Positions 43,215-53,217 of a stretch of 64,000 bases of DNA are shown in pieces. Origin of the DNA: an uncultured Lactococcus sp. (GTDB lineage: Bacteria; Bacillota; Bacilli; Lactobacillales; Streptococcaceae); the NCBI RefSeq assembly GCF_934191625.1, contig NZ_CAKPUG010000002.1, positions 248,001 to 312,000 of the forward strand, in the 5' to 3' direction. Under the pieces are notes generated by a model. The model did not search any database. It was not told the origin of the DNA and worked only from the letters and a program-made list of their open reading frames with translations. How positions within the stretch are numbered: the stretch's first letter is position 1; the number at the start of each line of letters is the position of its first letter. The translations under genes were made by a program, and so were the position numbers.

Positions 43215-44516
43215 TTATTCTCTTGTCTTTATATATCTATGAGATAAAATGCAAAAAACTAGACAAACAATAATTGCACCAAGAAGTGCATATAACGCTC
43301 CTCCCCAACCAATATGGTCAACAAGTACTCCCATCAAGCATGTTCCAAATGTAGAACCAAAGATATAGCTCATAAAGCCCCTCAAGCCTGTAGCAGAGCC
43401 AATTGCAATAGGCGGAACAACTTCCATCGTATGAACAGATGCAAGAAACTGAGGTACATATATTAAGCAACCAGCTGATGCGGCAAAAATTGTCACTGCA
43501 AGTACATTATCACTATTCCAGTATCCAATCAAACAAACTGAAATAAGTAACAATGAAAGAATTGCTGGAGGCATTCGATACCCTTTAAAAAGTTTATCAG
43601 ATATTACACCTGCAAATAAAGTTGATGGAATAGCTGCCCACTCAAATACACAAAAAGCAACGAGCATCTGTTCTTTTGTAAAACCTTTATTTTCTAATAG
43701 GAAAATTGGTAACCATGTGATAATTCCAAAACGGATCATATATACGAATGTATCCACAAAAGATATATACCATACACCCTTATTCTTTAAGACATATTTA
43801 ACAAAGATATCTTTTGAAGAGAGCACTTCTGTTTCTTCGTTTTTTTGTTCTTCAACAAGCGGAGCAACTCCCTCATCTTCAGGTCTACCTTTGATCAAAA
43901 ATAAAATTAAGATTGAAATCATACTGGCAATAATTCCAGGAAAAACAAAATATGCTATTCGCCAATTTTCGGCACCAACTATAGTTATTCCTAAAGCAAC
44001 CAAAGGTGATACTAAGCCGCCACCAATATTATGAGAACTATTCCATATAGCTGTAACTAAACCTCTGTTCTTCTTCTCAAACCAGTTTGATAATGTGATA
44101 AAAGATGGCCCTACCCCCATCCCTTGGAATATCCCCATTAAAGAAACGATAAAACACATCAATAAATAGCTCTGACTAAAAAGAGATAAAGACATACTTA
44201 GTAATGAGCAGATTAACAATCCTAATGCCATGAATCTTTTGGGATCCGCTTTATCTGCTAAATTACTCATTATTCCTTTACTTATGCCATAAGAAATCAA
44301 GAGACAACTTGAAAGAATACCAACCTCTGTTTTTCCTATATGTAAACTAGATTCCAAAGTGGGAGTTGCTAACGATATGTTGTTCCTCACAATATAAAAT
44401 GTCGCATAGCCCACAAAAATTCCTAAAAACGACAAAATTTGTAACCGTTTAAAAGTGGCCTCACGCTCTTCTTCTTTTACTTGTTCTTTTTTGACTGGTT
44501 GTAAAATTTTTATCAT
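43215..44516 (-). CDS. MFS transporter, organophosphate:phosphate antiporter-like (UhpT/GlpT family)
   Basis: 433 aa with 12 membrane segments. FVGYATFYIVRNNISLATP near 34 and the loop MGIFQGMGVGPSFITLSNWFEKKNRG near 130 are hallmarks of the glycerol-3-phosphate/hexose-6-phosphate/phosphoglycerate antiporters. A GGAGG binding site precedes the ATG. Charged N-terminus (KKEQVKEEEREATF) is cytoplasmic. Substrate cannot be told from sequence; no two-component sensor is beside it. Confidence 0.85.
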   Translation of the reverse strand: MIKILQPVKKEQVKEEEREATFKRLQILSFLGIFVGYATFYIVRNNISLATPTLESSLHIGKTEVGILSSCLLISYGISKGIMSNLADKADPKRFMALGLLICSLLSMSLSLFSQSYLLMCFIVSLMGIFQGMGVGPSFITLSNWFEKKNRGLVTAIWNSSHNIGGGLVSPLVALGITIVGAENWRIAYFVFPGIIASMISILILFLIKGRPEDEGVAPLVEEQKNEETEVLSSKDIFVKYVLKNKGVWYISFVDTFVYMIRFGIITWLPIFLLENKGFTKEQMLVAFCVFEWAAIPSTLFAGVISDKLFKGYRMPPAILSLLLISVCLIGYWNSDNVLAVTIFAASAGCLIYVPQFLASVHTMEVVPPIAIGSATGLRGFMSYIFGSTFGTCLMGVLVDHIGWGGALYALLGAIIVCLVFCILSHRYIKTRE

Positions 44517-44606
44517 TCAATAGCCTCCATTTAAATTAACTTACATAAAGATAACATTACTTCTGCCAACATTTTTATTATTTTTTTTACTTTTGAGTAA
44601 GACAAG

Positions 44607-44642
44607 AAAAAACAGTAGTTCTACAACAACTACTGTTTTTTT
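44607..44642. terminator. Terminator of lepA
   Basis: Strong hairpin AACAGTAGTT-CTACAAC-AACTACTGTT flanked by A and T runs, about 170 bp after the lepA stop. Confidence 0.85.
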
Positions 44643-44808
44643 ACCGCATTTTTCCAAACTATTCTACTATTATCCAGTTAATAATTAGCTCCTTTATCGT
44701 AAATCTAATAATAAAAAATCTTATAATCAGGATATCCTACAAAACTGTCTCTTACTTAAAAAATTTACTAAAAATATTTAAAATTGTAACTTAAAGTGAG
44801 CTCGCTCC

Positions 44809-46635
44809 TTATTCCTCATCCATAGATAACACAGAAAGGAAAGCTTCTTGTGGCACTTCTACTGACCCAATCGATTTCATGCGTTTCTTGCCGGCCTTTT
44901 GTTTTTCCAAAAGTTTACGTTTACGCGAAACGTCACCACCGTAACATTTAGCCAAAACATTTTTACGCAAGGCTTTGATGTCGCTACGGGCCACAATTTT
45001 TTGACCAATAGTGGCTTGGATGGGCACTTCAAATTGTTGACGAGGGATAAGTTTTTTCAATTTTTCAACGATAACTTTACCACGTTCATAAGCAAAATCT
45101 TTGTGCACGATAAAGCTAAGCGCATCGACTTTCTCTGAGTTCAAGAGAATATCCATCTTCACGAGGCGTGACGGACGATAATCTGATATTTCATAATCAA
45201 AACTTGCATAGCCGCGGGTTGAAGATTTGAGTTTATCAAAGAAGTCAAAGACAATCTCACTCAAGGGGATATGATAAATGACATTGACACGGTTAGCATC
45301 AAGATAATCCATCGTTACAAATTCACCACGCTTGCGCTGAGCGAGCTCCATAACAGCACCGACAAACTCGTTAGGCACCATAATTTGTGCTTTGACAAAC
45401 GGTTCTTCGATACTTTCAATACGTGTTGGATCAGGGAACTCACTTGGATTTGCGACTTCCATTGTTTCACCATCAGTTGTGTTGACATGGTAAATTACAG
45501 ATGGAGCAGTCATGATTAAGTCTAAGTTAAATTCGCGTTCCAAACGCTCTTGTATAACATCCATGTGCAAAAGGCCTAAGAAACCACAGCGGAAGCCAAA
45601 TCCTAGTGCTTGTGATGTTTCTGGCTCAAACTGCAAACTGGCATCATTTAGTTGTAGACGTTCTAGCGCTTCACGAAGGTCATTATAACGGTTGGAATCA
45701 ATCGGGTAAAGCCCACAGAAGACCATTGGATTCATCTTTTTATAACCCGCAAGTGCTTCTTCAGCTGGGCGATTTGCTAAAGTGATTGTATCACCAACAC
45801 GTGTATCCGCAACTGTCTTAATTGCGGCTGCCAAGTAACCGACATCACCGGCCATGAGGAAGTCACGTGCTACTGCTTTAGGCGTGAAAATTCCAACTTC
45901 TGTCACGACAAATTCTTTCCCGTTTGACATTAGTTGAATGGTATCACCTACCTTTACAGAACCGTCAACTACACGGATTTGCAAGATAACACCACGATAA
46001 GCATCGTAAACCGAGTCAAAAATCAGCGCCTTCAGTGGAGACTCAACGTCTCCTTGAGGAGCTGGAACCTTCTCAACGACTTGTTCCAAAATTTCTTCAA
46101 TACCGATACCTGCCTTTGCAGAGGCTAAAACAGCTTCTGAAGCATCTAAACCAATGACATCTTCAACTTCAGTACGCACGCGCTCTGGATCTGCTGCAGG
46201 CAAGTCGATTTTATTAATCACAGGTAAAATTTCCAAATCATTATCTAAAGCCAAGTAAACATTAGCCAAAGTTTGGGCTTCAATTCCTTGAGCTGCATCA
46301 ACGACAAGAATAGCACCTTCACAGGCAGCTAAAGAACGGGAAACTTCATAGGTAAAATCGACGTGTCCGGGTGTGTCGATCAAATGGAAAATATAAGTTT
46401 CTCCATCTTTAGCCGTGTATTCTAGCTCAATAGCATTAAGCTTAATCGTGATCCCACGTTCACGCTCCAAATCCATGCTGTCCAAAAGCTGAGCCTGCAT
46501 TTCACGTTTTGAGACTGTTTCTGTCAACTCAAGGATACGGTCTGCCAATGTTGATTTCCCGTGGTCAATATGCGCGATGATTGAAAAGTTACGGATTTTC
46601 TCTTTGCGCGCGTTCATTTCTTGTATATTCATCAT
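44809..46635 (-). CDS. lepA: Elongation factor 4 (LepA), back-translocating GTPase
   Basis: 608 aa, ribosomal GTPase. G1 AHIDHGKST near 21, switch RGITIK near 60, G3 DTPGHVDF near 87, G4 NKID near 142; the C-terminal domain [23 protein letters not shown] ... [26 protein letters not shown] is unique to LepA. AAGGA precedes two consecutive ATG codons; either may be used. A TATAAT lies at 46666-46671. Confidence 0.97.
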   Translation of the reverse strand: MMNIQEMNARKEKIRNFSIIAHIDHGKSTLADRILELTETVSKREMQAQLLDSMDLERERGITIKLNAIELEYTAKDGETYIFHLIDTPGHVDFTYEVSRSLAACEGAILVVDAAQGIEAQTLANVYLALDNDLEILPVINKIDLPAADPERVRTEVEDVIGLDASEAVLASAKAGIGIEEILEQVVEKVPAPQGDVESPLKALIFDSVYDAYRGVILQIRVVDGSVKVGDTIQLMSNGKEFVVTEVGIFTPKAVARDFLMAGDVGYLAAAIKTVADTRVGDTITLANRPAEEALAGYKKMNPMVFCGLYPIDSNRYNDLREALERLQLNDASLQFEPETSQALGFGFRCGFLGLLHMDVIQERLEREFNLDLIMTAPSVIYHVNTTDGETMEVANPSEFPDPTRIESIEEPFVKAQIMVPNEFVGAVMELAQRKRGEFVTMDYLDANRVNVIYHIPLSEIVFDFFDKLKSSTRGYASFDYEISDYRPSRLVKMDILLNSEKVDALSFIVHKDFAYERGKVIVEKLKKLIPRQQFEVPIQATIGQKIVARSDIKALRKNVLAKCYGGDVSRKRKLLEKQKAGKKRMKSIGSVEVPQEAFLSVLSMDEE

Positions 46636-46665
46636 TTATTCCTTAATAAAAAGTCTATTAGATTT

Positions 46666-46692
46666 ATTATAACATAAAGTTACTTTCTCAAA
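46666..46692 (-). promoter_or_regulatory. Promoter of lepA
   Basis: Extended -10 TGT-TATAAT (46666-46671 is the hexamer) with a weak TTTTGA at the expected distance (16 bp). Confidence 0.55.
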
Positions 46693-46763
46693 ATAAAGAA
46701 ATATACAAAATGACTTTTTTATTCTATATACTATTTAGACTTTAACTTATTAGGTTTTTATTT

Positions 46764-48251
46764 TTACCGAAACCTCTTCTCATAAAGCAATTTGGATAAA
46801 AATTCTATCAAATCGGTCCATGTTTCTTTATCAAAAATATTTTTGAGATAGAAGATATCTTTTGTTAAGAAATTACCTTCAGGGTCACTAGAAATAATGA
46901 CATCAGCTTCAGGTATTGTTTTGCAGAAAGCAATTAACTCATTATTGAAAAATTTTTTTAAGGTGTTTTGAATATAGAAGCTATTGACAATGCTTGAGGT
47001 ATGATTAATATAGACTTGGACAGGTATACTTGACGCATTGAGCTCATAAATTGTATAAAGTAGTGCTGTTAAACTTTTTCTCTCTAAATCGCTCATCTTC
47101 TGAGTAGAAGGAAAATAGGTAATAAGCTGGTTCAATCTCTCTTTAACTGCACGATAACGAGGCTTTTTTTCAAACAATTCATAATTTTTTTCGATAGGAA
47201 CTGCTCGGTAAAAATCAACATTAAACTGTATATAACGTAAATACAGGTGGGTGAGCACTAAAAGATAGTAGGATTTGACATAGTTTTCTTTTGAAAACTC
47301 AAAGGAAAACATTTCTCGAAACTTTTCCAAAAACAGACTCACCTCATAGCCAACAGAAAGCTCCGACTTCTGAAATTTTTCAACGACTCTCTTTTTCTCA
47401 TAAGTGTCATCAAATTCAAAGATGAGGCCTCTGACTAAAAAACTAAGGAGCATTGACTCTCTCTCAATAATCTCTGGTGCTACATTAAAAGAAGCTAGAT
47501 TTAAGCAGTGTTTTCCCCGATAAAATATCGAAATATCTTCTAAAAAAGCTTTTTCAACCTTGGCATATTTTTTAAAATAAACAATACGATATGAGGTGAC
47601 ACCTGCAAGTATAAGTAATTTTTGTTCCTGTGCCTTTGAAAGTTTTCGCTCAATCTTTAAAGTACGCTTTAAAAAATTGATATCGATGAATTCTGGCGGA
47701 AAGGCATCGGAGAAAGGCTTTTTCCCTAAAGTATTGAAAAGGTGCCAATGTGTAAGGTAGAGAAAATAACGCACGCCAAGTTCATCTCCTGAAAAATTTG
47801 TTGCATTCGTTAAGTCAAATTCCGCTCTAAAAGGGAGCATAATTTCTTTTACTTGTGTCAATAACTTGTAGACTGTAGGTTCACTAAAATTCAAATCATA
47901 GGCAATCTCGGGGATTGATGTATAGCTTTTACTTATAAGTGCAGAAAGGAGACTGTATAACGGACTTTTCCGCATATAATTCAACTTCAATCGCGTCACA
48001 ATATAATCTGGAGTCATTTCATTTTTCATTTTTATTGCTATTTTAGAGGATTTTTTTACTAGCTTAATATCTTGTCCAAAAACTGCGTCGATATCTTCTT
48101 CAAGCTCTTTGCTATACCGCCTAAATGTCTCATTTTTCAAATTTAATTTCTCCTTTAAATCTTTAGAAAATTCACCTAACCTAGAAAACAATATATATTG
48201 AAAGAGTTCAATCTTAACTTGTTCCTTTGGCGTTGTGAAAAGCTCTATCAT
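46764..48251 (-). CDS. Mga-family transcription regulator beside the WxL operon
   Basis: 495 aa from the ATG at 48251, preceded by TAGGAG at eight bases; the longer frame to 48293 lacks a site. Two N-terminal helix-turn-helix regions (KEKLNLKNETFRRYSKELEED near 33 and SIPEIAYDLNFSEPTVYKLLTQ near 105), PRD-like helices, and an EIIB-like C-terminus (ASSIPVQVYINHTSS ... EADVIISSDPEG). Lies directly downstream of the WxL genes on the same strand; in enterococci and lactobacilli Mga-like or AraC-like genes often accompany such clusters, so it may regulate them. Confidence 0.8.
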   Translation of the reverse strand: MIELFTTPKEQVKIELFQYILFSRLGEFSKDLKEKLNLKNETFRRYSKELEEDIDAVFGQDIKLVKKSSKIAIKMKNEMTPDYIVTRLKLNYMRKSPLYSLLSALISKSYTSIPEIAYDLNFSEPTVYKLLTQVKEIMLPFRAEFDLTNATNFSGDELGVRYFLYLTHWHLFNTLGKKPFSDAFPPEFIDINFLKRTLKIERKLSKAQEQKLLILAGVTSYRIVYFKKYAKVEKAFLEDISIFYRGKHCLNLASFNVAPEIIERESMLLSFLVRGLIFEFDDTYEKKRVVEKFQKSELSVGYEVSLFLEKFREMFSFEFSKENYVKSYYLLVLTHLYLRYIQFNVDFYRAVPIEKNYELFEKKPRYRAVKERLNQLITYFPSTQKMSDLERKSLTALLYTIYELNASSIPVQVYINHTSSIVNSFYIQNTLKKFFNNELIAFCKTIPEADVIISSDPEGNFLTKDIFYLKNIFDKETWTDLIEFLSKLLYEKRFR

Positions 48252-48325
48252 AACTTTTTCTCCTATTTCCATTACTCGCTTTGCATCTTCCAATATTTTT
48301 ACAATTCCTCAAGCTTTCAAAATAT

Positions 48326-48360
48326 AAAAACAGCGTTTCGCTGTTTTTATTTTTTTTATA
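48326..48360. terminator. Terminator of the WxL operon
   Basis: AAAAACAGCG-TTT-CGCTGTTTTT hairpin with T/A flanks between the WxL operon and the Mga-like gene. Confidence 0.85.
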
Positions 48361-48363
48361 ACT

Positions 48364-50247
48364 TTATGCTGGTGGTGTACTCTTGGTTGTCGATACAAGA
48401 TTCCAAGTTATTGTACTACTAAAAGTCTCTCCTGCATTTAGTTCGGCTAGTGGATCAGCTTGTAAGAGCAACTGAGCAGTTAAATCAAAAGTTTCGCTGC
48501 TCGCCGAATCTACAATATAGTTATCGGTATCATCATCTTTAAGTTTTATCTCAAGAGGATAGGATGACATAGCGAGCTGACTGTTAAATTTCAGCTTATG
48601 ATTATGATTGCTTTGGAAACGGCTCATCTTTGCGGAAAGACGCCATCCACCTTTTGCCCTACTGTCCACTATTTCAAGATGGTCTTGCGCCGTAGGCTCT
48701 CTACCTGATGTTCCTTCATAGACATAACTTGCTGGCAAATTTCCAAAATTAAAGTCAGGTACTTGCTGTAAGAGGAGTTTCCCAGTCGCCTTACTCACTA
48801 AGAGCTGAGCTTTATTTGAAGAAATAGTAACCGTTTCCTTTTTACCATCACCTGTATCAATCGTTGTTGAAAATGTGACTTGAACAGCAAAAGGCTTCCC
48901 ATTTTCGGTCGCTTCACGCGCAATCTTCATAAAGGTACTGTCTTTAGCAAAAGAAAGGACATGATCTGCATCATTAAGACTTGTCAGGTCACTCACTGTT
49001 CCACTATAATTTTTGACACCTTGAGTTTCAGAGAATTTTTTAGAAGTTTTACCTTCTAGATATTTCCATTCATAACTCCATGACTCAGCGCTTTCAACCG
49101 ATTTGTTCAAATCTGCTAAGCCTTGCCCATCTATCTCCCACTTCATGCCACTATCTTCTGCAACATTTTTAGCTGCTAAGCCTCCGAGATAGATTGTCTT
49201 ATTATCTTTAAGTATTGTTCCATCATCATTTCTAATACCAGCAGACACCTCAAAAGGAATTCCTGGCGCTTGTAGATCAGTATTTACTTCGTCAAGCTGA
49301 TCTCCAGAATCAAATTCAACACTGCGTCCCTCTGTTTTGAGGAAATTAATTCCCTTTAAAGAACTATTCCAAGTAATCTTACCGGTTGCATCACGTGGTG
49401 TTGTCACTGCCTTTGCTGAGTAGGTTGCTTTTTCAAACACAACATTCGGAGTCGTGATAGAAATGCCACTAGCTGCAACAGGCTTATCTTTCACTGTAAC
49501 TTTAGCAAGTTCAGAATAATAAGTAGCCGCAAATCCTAAGATTGGGACTTGATTTAGCTTTGTTTCCAACTGAAAATAGTAATTCCCCGCTTGGAGATTA
49601 GGGACTGAGATGTCAATACTCTGTTTTGTTGAACCCAGTATCCCACTTCTATCAGAAAATTCACCAATATTGCCTTTATTAAGCCAAGTACCATCTGCTT
49701 GTTCTTGCCAAGCATTCACTTTAACCTTAACAGTCCCCCACGTATTAACCCATGATGTCGTCTTAATACTCAAATCGGCCTTGGTTCCTTCAACGATATA
49801 CTGCTCGTCTTGAGGCTGGGAGAGAATCCCTGTGCGTAAGGGAAATAGTAAATAAAGTCCATTAGAATCAGGCTTTTGTGCACCTGGTAGCTCAGTGTAA
49901 GTCGCATCCGCCGATAAGCTTGGTACTGGAGTTTCCTTTTCCAATTTAGACTTATCGGTAACAGAATTTTCCTGCTCGGGTGCTTCAGATGTTGTTGGTT
50001 CTTCATTTTCTATTTGAGCTTCCTTTTCAGAAGAGTTATCCCTAGCGTTTTCAGGTTCCGTAGATGGAGAAGGATTCACTGTAGGGGGATCAGGTTCGGG
50101 CTCTTGTGAAGCTGAGGAAATTTCCTTATCATTCGTTGCATTAGTTGAGAGCTGTGTTTCTCCTTCATTATTCAAGGCATAGACTGCAGGACCTACAGTA
50201 TTTAGCAGGAAGAAGAGCAATATAAATCCTATATTTATTTTTTTCAT
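48364..50247 (-). CDS. Large WxL-domain surface protein
   Basis: 627 aa. Signal peptide (1-24, ending AVYA), an acidic Pro/Glu/Ser-rich stretch (about 30-115), Ig-like central parts, and a C-terminal WxL domain: LLLQQVPDFNFGNLP near 495, GGWRLSAKMSRF near 538 (first WxL) and TITWNLVSTT near 612 (second). WxL domains bind peptidoglycan non-covalently. Last of four genes in a typical cell-surface complex cluster; its ATG overlaps the stop of the small LPxTG gene. Confidence 0.9.
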   Translation of the reverse strand: MKKINIGFILLFFLLNTVGPAVYALNNEGETQLSTNATNDKEISSASQEPEPDPPTVNPSPSTEPENARDNSSEKEAQIENEEPTTSEAPEQENSVTDKSKLEKETPVPSLSADATYTELPGAQKPDSNGLYLLFPLRTGILSQPQDEQYIVEGTKADLSIKTTSWVNTWGTVKVKVNAWQEQADGTWLNKGNIGEFSDRSGILGSTKQSIDISVPNLQAGNYYFQLETKLNQVPILGFAATYYSELAKVTVKDKPVAASGISITTPNVVFEKATYSAKAVTTPRDATGKITWNSSLKGINFLKTEGRSVEFDSGDQLDEVNTDLQAPGIPFEVSAGIRNDDGTILKDNKTIYLGGLAAKNVAEDSGMKWEIDGQGLADLNKSVESAESWSYEWKYLEGKTSKKFSETQGVKNYSGTVSDLTSLNDADHVLSFAKDSTFMKIAREATENGKPFAVQVTFSTTIDTGDGKKETVTISSNKAQLLVSKATGKLLLQQVPDFNFGNLPASYVYEGTSGREPTAQDHLEIVDSRAKGGWRLSAKMSRFQSNHNHKLKFNSQLAMSSYPLEIKLKDDDTDNYIVDSASSETFDLTAQLLLQADPLAELNAGETFSSTITWNLVSTTKSTPPA

Positions 50248-50570
50248 TGAAGACTTCCTTTCTCTACATACCTGCGAACCAAGAAAAATACAGCAACAAA
50301 TAATAATAGCATACAGCCAAACAAGATTAAAGAATATTCTGGAGTACTGCCTGTAGACGGTAAGAGATCATAATGCACCAATTGTCCATTTTTAGGGATT
50401 TCTGGTGGCAAAACTCCCGTGTCTCTCACATCCTGATGAACATTAAAACCAATTTTACTTTGCATCATATTGGCGCTCACTGGTTGTGTAGGAAAAATAT
50501 TTGTCAGACAAGGGAAAGCTAAAAGTGATAAACTAACCTTTAATTTTCTCTTATTTATCTTCCTTATCAT
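50244..50570 (-). CDS. Small LPxTG-anchored protein of the WxL cluster
   Basis: 108 aa: signal peptide (about 1-33), a short mature part, then LPSTGSTPEYSL near 70, a hydrophobic span and RRYVEKGSLQ. The tiny sorted protein is a standard member of WxL (csc) clusters and probably anchors the complex to the wall covalently. Overlaps both neighbours (4 bp and 20 bp), so expression is coupled. Confidence 0.88.
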   Translation of the reverse strand: MIRKINKRKLKVSLSLLAFPCLTNIFPTQPVSANMMQSKIGFNVHQDVRDTGVLPPEIPKNGQLVHYDLLPSTGSTPEYSLILFGCMLLLFVAVFFLVRRYVEKGSLQ

Positions 50571-51597
50571 CTGTAATACCCTTTCTTTTTCCTAACATGT
50601 AAGCTGTGAGGAAAATAATAATGCTGATGCCAACTACTGCAGCTATAATCCACCAAAGTCTTGTATTAGATTTTTCTCCCTCGAACAACTTGCTGTTGAC
50701 TGTTTCTCGATTTTTATTGTCAACTTCAAAGTCACGCGCCATATTAAAACTCTTGTCCCCAGACCTCATAATCATATGATAAGTATATTTTCCTGGTTTT
50801 AAAAGATGGTTGTTCGTATCTATTGTATATTCAAATGAAGAATATGGGGCCATCTCATATTTTTCTGATTGAGACTGATAAAGCTTGTCTGTTTTACCCT
50901 TTTCAGTTACCCATGCCTCTACTTTTATTTGCCCAAACATGCTTGGAGCCTGGTTACTAACTTCACCTACTACCTTAGGCACTCCTGTATCCGACTTCAG
51001 CCGTGCGTTAGACAACTCAAGTTTTGGCGTAATTTTTTTATTGAAATCTTCCGATATTATGACAGGAATTGTCATGGCAAAGGCATTACGAACGCCTACA
51101 CCTTTTGACTTTGCTGTTTCTTGCGGGACTTTGCGAACGTAGACGCTGCCCAAAATAGTACCTTTTATATTATTTTGAGGTAGCTTAAGATTAAAGGTAA
51201 TATTCTTTGTCTGACCAGCAGCAATCGTTACTTTTTGAGTGTCCTTTTTATCCTCAACCAAATCCTTGAGGAAAAGACCACCTGTCATCATTTTTTGGGA
51301 GCTGGGAGTATAATCAATATGGCCATTATTACTTGTTGTTGCTTGGATTAGCTGAACATCAAAGACTTGTTTTTCATGTTCCGTCAAATTCTGAATAGCT
51401 ACCGTTACTGGATAACTTTCATTTTTTTTGCCTTTAATTGAGAAATAGCCTGCAGCTGAATCTGTTTGCCCCTTTCCAAGTACCGGAGTGACAGTAAAAC
51501 CCGCCCCCTCTTGTGCATGGACATTCACGGGTAGAAGTAAAGTGAATAGGAGTATGGTGAAGCAGCCTAATCCTTTTATAAATTTCATGCTTTTCAA
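50551..51597 (-). CDS. WxL-interacting protein (DUF916/DUF3324)
   Basis: 348 aa: signal peptide (1-28), DUF916 domain (AGYFSIKGKKNESYPVTVAIQNLTEHEK near 45) and DUF3324 domain (PKVVGEVSNQAPSMFGQIKVEAWV near 205), then a membrane anchor (about 313-333) with a charged tail. Family members bind WxL proteins and peptidoglycan on the outer face. Follows the small WxL gene by 88 bp containing an attenuator-like hairpin. Confidence 0.92.
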   Translation of the reverse strand: MKSMKFIKGLGCFTILLFTLLLPVNVHAQEGAGFTVTPVLGKGQTDSAAGYFSIKGKKNESYPVTVAIQNLTEHEKQVFDVQLIQATTSNNGHIDYTPSSQKMMTGGLFLKDLVEDKKDTQKVTIAAGQTKNITFNLKLPQNNIKGTILGSVYVRKVPQETAKSKGVGVRNAFAMTIPVIISEDFNKKITPKLELSNARLKSDTGVPKVVGEVSNQAPSMFGQIKVEAWVTEKGKTDKLYQSQSEKYEMAPYSSFEYTIDTNNHLLKPGKYTYHMIMRSGDKSFNMARDFEVDNKNRETVNSKLFEGEKSNTRLWWIIAAVVGISIIIFLTAYMLGKRKGITDDKEDK

Positions 51598-51614
51598 CCT
51601 CCACTAAAAAATAA

Positions 51615-51656
51615 AAGCAAGCACTGACAAATATTAAATTTTGCCCGTCCTTGCTT
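51615..51656 (-). terminator. Attenuator-like hairpin inside the WxL operon
   Basis: AAGCAAG and CTTGCTT around a 28-nt loop with a following TTATTTTTT on the minus strand. Between the first WxL gene and the rest, it may allow the small WxL protein to be made in excess. Confidence 0.5.
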
Positions 51657-51685
51657 ATACATTTTCATTTATCCGACAACAAAGA

Positions 51686-52297
51686 TTATGCAGTTGGAGC
51701 GACGGGTTGTGAAGAGCTCAAGTTCCAGTTGATTGTTGTTTCAAAAGCATCATCAGCTGCCAAGTTCGCTTTTGGATTTGCACCCAAAGTCAATTTAGCA
51801 TTTTCTGCAGAAATCAGGAAGCTATCTTTACCATGCGAACCGTTACCTTTTGCAAGCTCTACAGGACTCTTGTCATCTTTGATAACTCCTGTAAAGTCTT
51901 CTCCCAAAGTACCAACCGCAGAAAGATTTAAAGCCGCTCCTTCTAATGAAGTTTTAGAATTTGTAAATTTATCCATATTAGCAGTTAAGGTCCAATCTGA
52001 TGCTCCCAAACGTGTATCACTAACTACAACATTTCCTTCAGCTTGAGCTGCTTTTTCAGTGAAACCTGAATAAATTTCGCTAGCTTCAAGAACACCGTAG
52101 TTGAAACTTGGTACTTCTTTCAATGTTAGTGTGCCATTATCTGGATCTGTTGGATCTACTGGATCTTTAGCGGTAATTGTGAAGTTAGCAGTAGAATCTT
52201 TCGCCTCTGCTTCATCTGCAAATCCCGTAGTAGCTGTAGCTATCGTCATGCCAGCTAAGAGTCCAATACCCATCGTTGCTAAAAATGCTTTTTTCAT
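51686..52297 (-). CDS. Small WxL-domain surface protein
   Basis: 203 aa from the ATG at 52297, which has GAGGAG nine bases ahead; the ATG at 52306 directly touches that site. Signal peptide MKKAFLATMGIGLLAG (1-27, ending GFA), short DPTDPDNGTL linker, then almost only a WxL domain: LKEVPSFNYGVLEASEIYSG near 60, SDWTLTANMDKF near 100 and TTINWNLSSSQP near 190. First gene of the operon. Confidence 0.92.
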   Translation of the reverse strand: MKKAFLATMGIGLLAGMTIATATTGFADEAEAKDSTANFTITAKDPVDPTDPDNGTLTLKEVPSFNYGVLEASEIYSGFTEKAAQAEGNVVVSDTRLGASDWTLTANMDKFTNSKTSLEGAALNLSAVGTLGEDFTGVIKDDKSPVELAKGNGSHGKDSFLISAENAKLTLGANPKANLAADDAFETTINWNLSSSQPVAPTA

Positions 52298-52464
52298 AAT
52301 AAACATCTCCTCTATAAATTTTTATAAGATTGAGTGAGTCCACCTTGAATAAACTCACTCATTTATTTTATAATTTATCTCGCAACGTAATTATATTTAT
52401 TTGTGGGATTTTCCCTCAGCTCGTGATAAACTTTACGATTTATTTCACATGGAGATTTTACGAC

Positions 52465-52495
52465 AAAAAAACTACCTTTTAAAGGTAGTTTTTAT
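52465..52495 (-). terminator. Terminator of the acetolactate decarboxylase gene
   Basis: AAAACTACCTTT and AAAGGTAGTTTT hairpin with T-run on the minus strand, seven bases after the stop. Confidence 0.85.
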
Positions 52496-52501
52496 CTATT
52501 A

Positions 52502-53158
52502 TTACTCAAAGCGCATGGCCTTGAAATTTTCATTTTCTTGAGGAAATTCCTGTTTCATTTCCCCCACTTGACCAACTTCAATAGTAATTTGTCCAGATAA
52601 GAATTCAGTCAAATGACCGCCAAAAGTCTTATCGTCACTCAAAAAGTGTAAATGAGCACCATCACCATACAAATCTTCTAAAAACTTAGGCGACCAGATA
52701 CCAACAATCGTCCCTGAAATATTTTTTTCAGTAAAATGGGGCTGCTCAGCCAGTATCTCCAAATAATCTTTCGTATTCTTTGCAGGTTTAGAACTAATTT
52801 CCACCGACTCAAAGTGTCCAGTCATTTTTAGGCTGTAAGCTGTGTTCCGGGTGGGAAACTTCTCTGTCAAATCATGCAAGGTTTGCATCGTCAGACCATT
52901 AACTTTGTAAGTCGCAAAAGGTTGATGATCAATCACCGCAACATAAGGTAAGGTCTCCTCTGCCTTCACTACGCGTACTTGGTTTTCAGAATTTCCGTGA
53001 TAAGCTGTCCCGTCAAGAATAATAACTTCTCCATCAGCACCATCTAAGGTACCAATACCAATTTGTCCATAATTTAAAGCTTCTCCAGCAGTTATGGTTC
53101 CCTCATAAAAGCCACCATAGAGGGTGTTAAAAGAACCATGCTGAAAAATCGCACTCAT
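52502..53158 (-). CDS. budA: Alpha-acetolactate decarboxylase
   Basis: Converts acetolactate to acetoin in pyruvate overflow and branched-chain amino-acid balance. The product from 53158 (MSAIFQHGSFNTLYGGFYEG, 218 aa) is preferred since the promoter -10 at 53189-53194 would place the RNA start at about the upstream ATG (53182). Zn ligands are in HGSFNTL..., GDGAHLHFLSDDKTFGGHLTEF near 175-198 (His-x-His and His) and a C-terminal Glu. Lactococci call such genes aldB or aldC; the budA/alsD family is certain. Confidence 0.92.
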   Translation of the reverse strand: MSAIFQHGSFNTLYGGFYEGTITAGEALNYGQIGIGTLDGADGEVIILDGTAYHGNSENQVRVVKAEETLPYVAVIDHQPFATYKVNGLTMQTLHDLTEKFPTRNTAYSLKMTGHFESVEISSKPAKNTKDYLEILAEQPHFTEKNISGTIVGIWSPKFLEDLYGDGAHLHFLSDDKTFGGHLTEFLSGQITIEVGQVGEMKQEFPQENENFKAMRFE

Positions 53159-53188
53159 TTTATTTATAAAACTTTTAACCATGCAACA

Positions 53189-53217
53189 ATTATAGCATGT
53201 TCTTTATTTTTTGTCGC
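53189..53217 (-). promoter_or_regulatory. Promoter of the acetolactate decarboxylase gene
   Basis: GCGACA (53212-53217), 17-bp spacer, TATAAT (53189-53194) with a TG extension before it. It overlaps the 3' end of queH. Confidence 0.7.
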
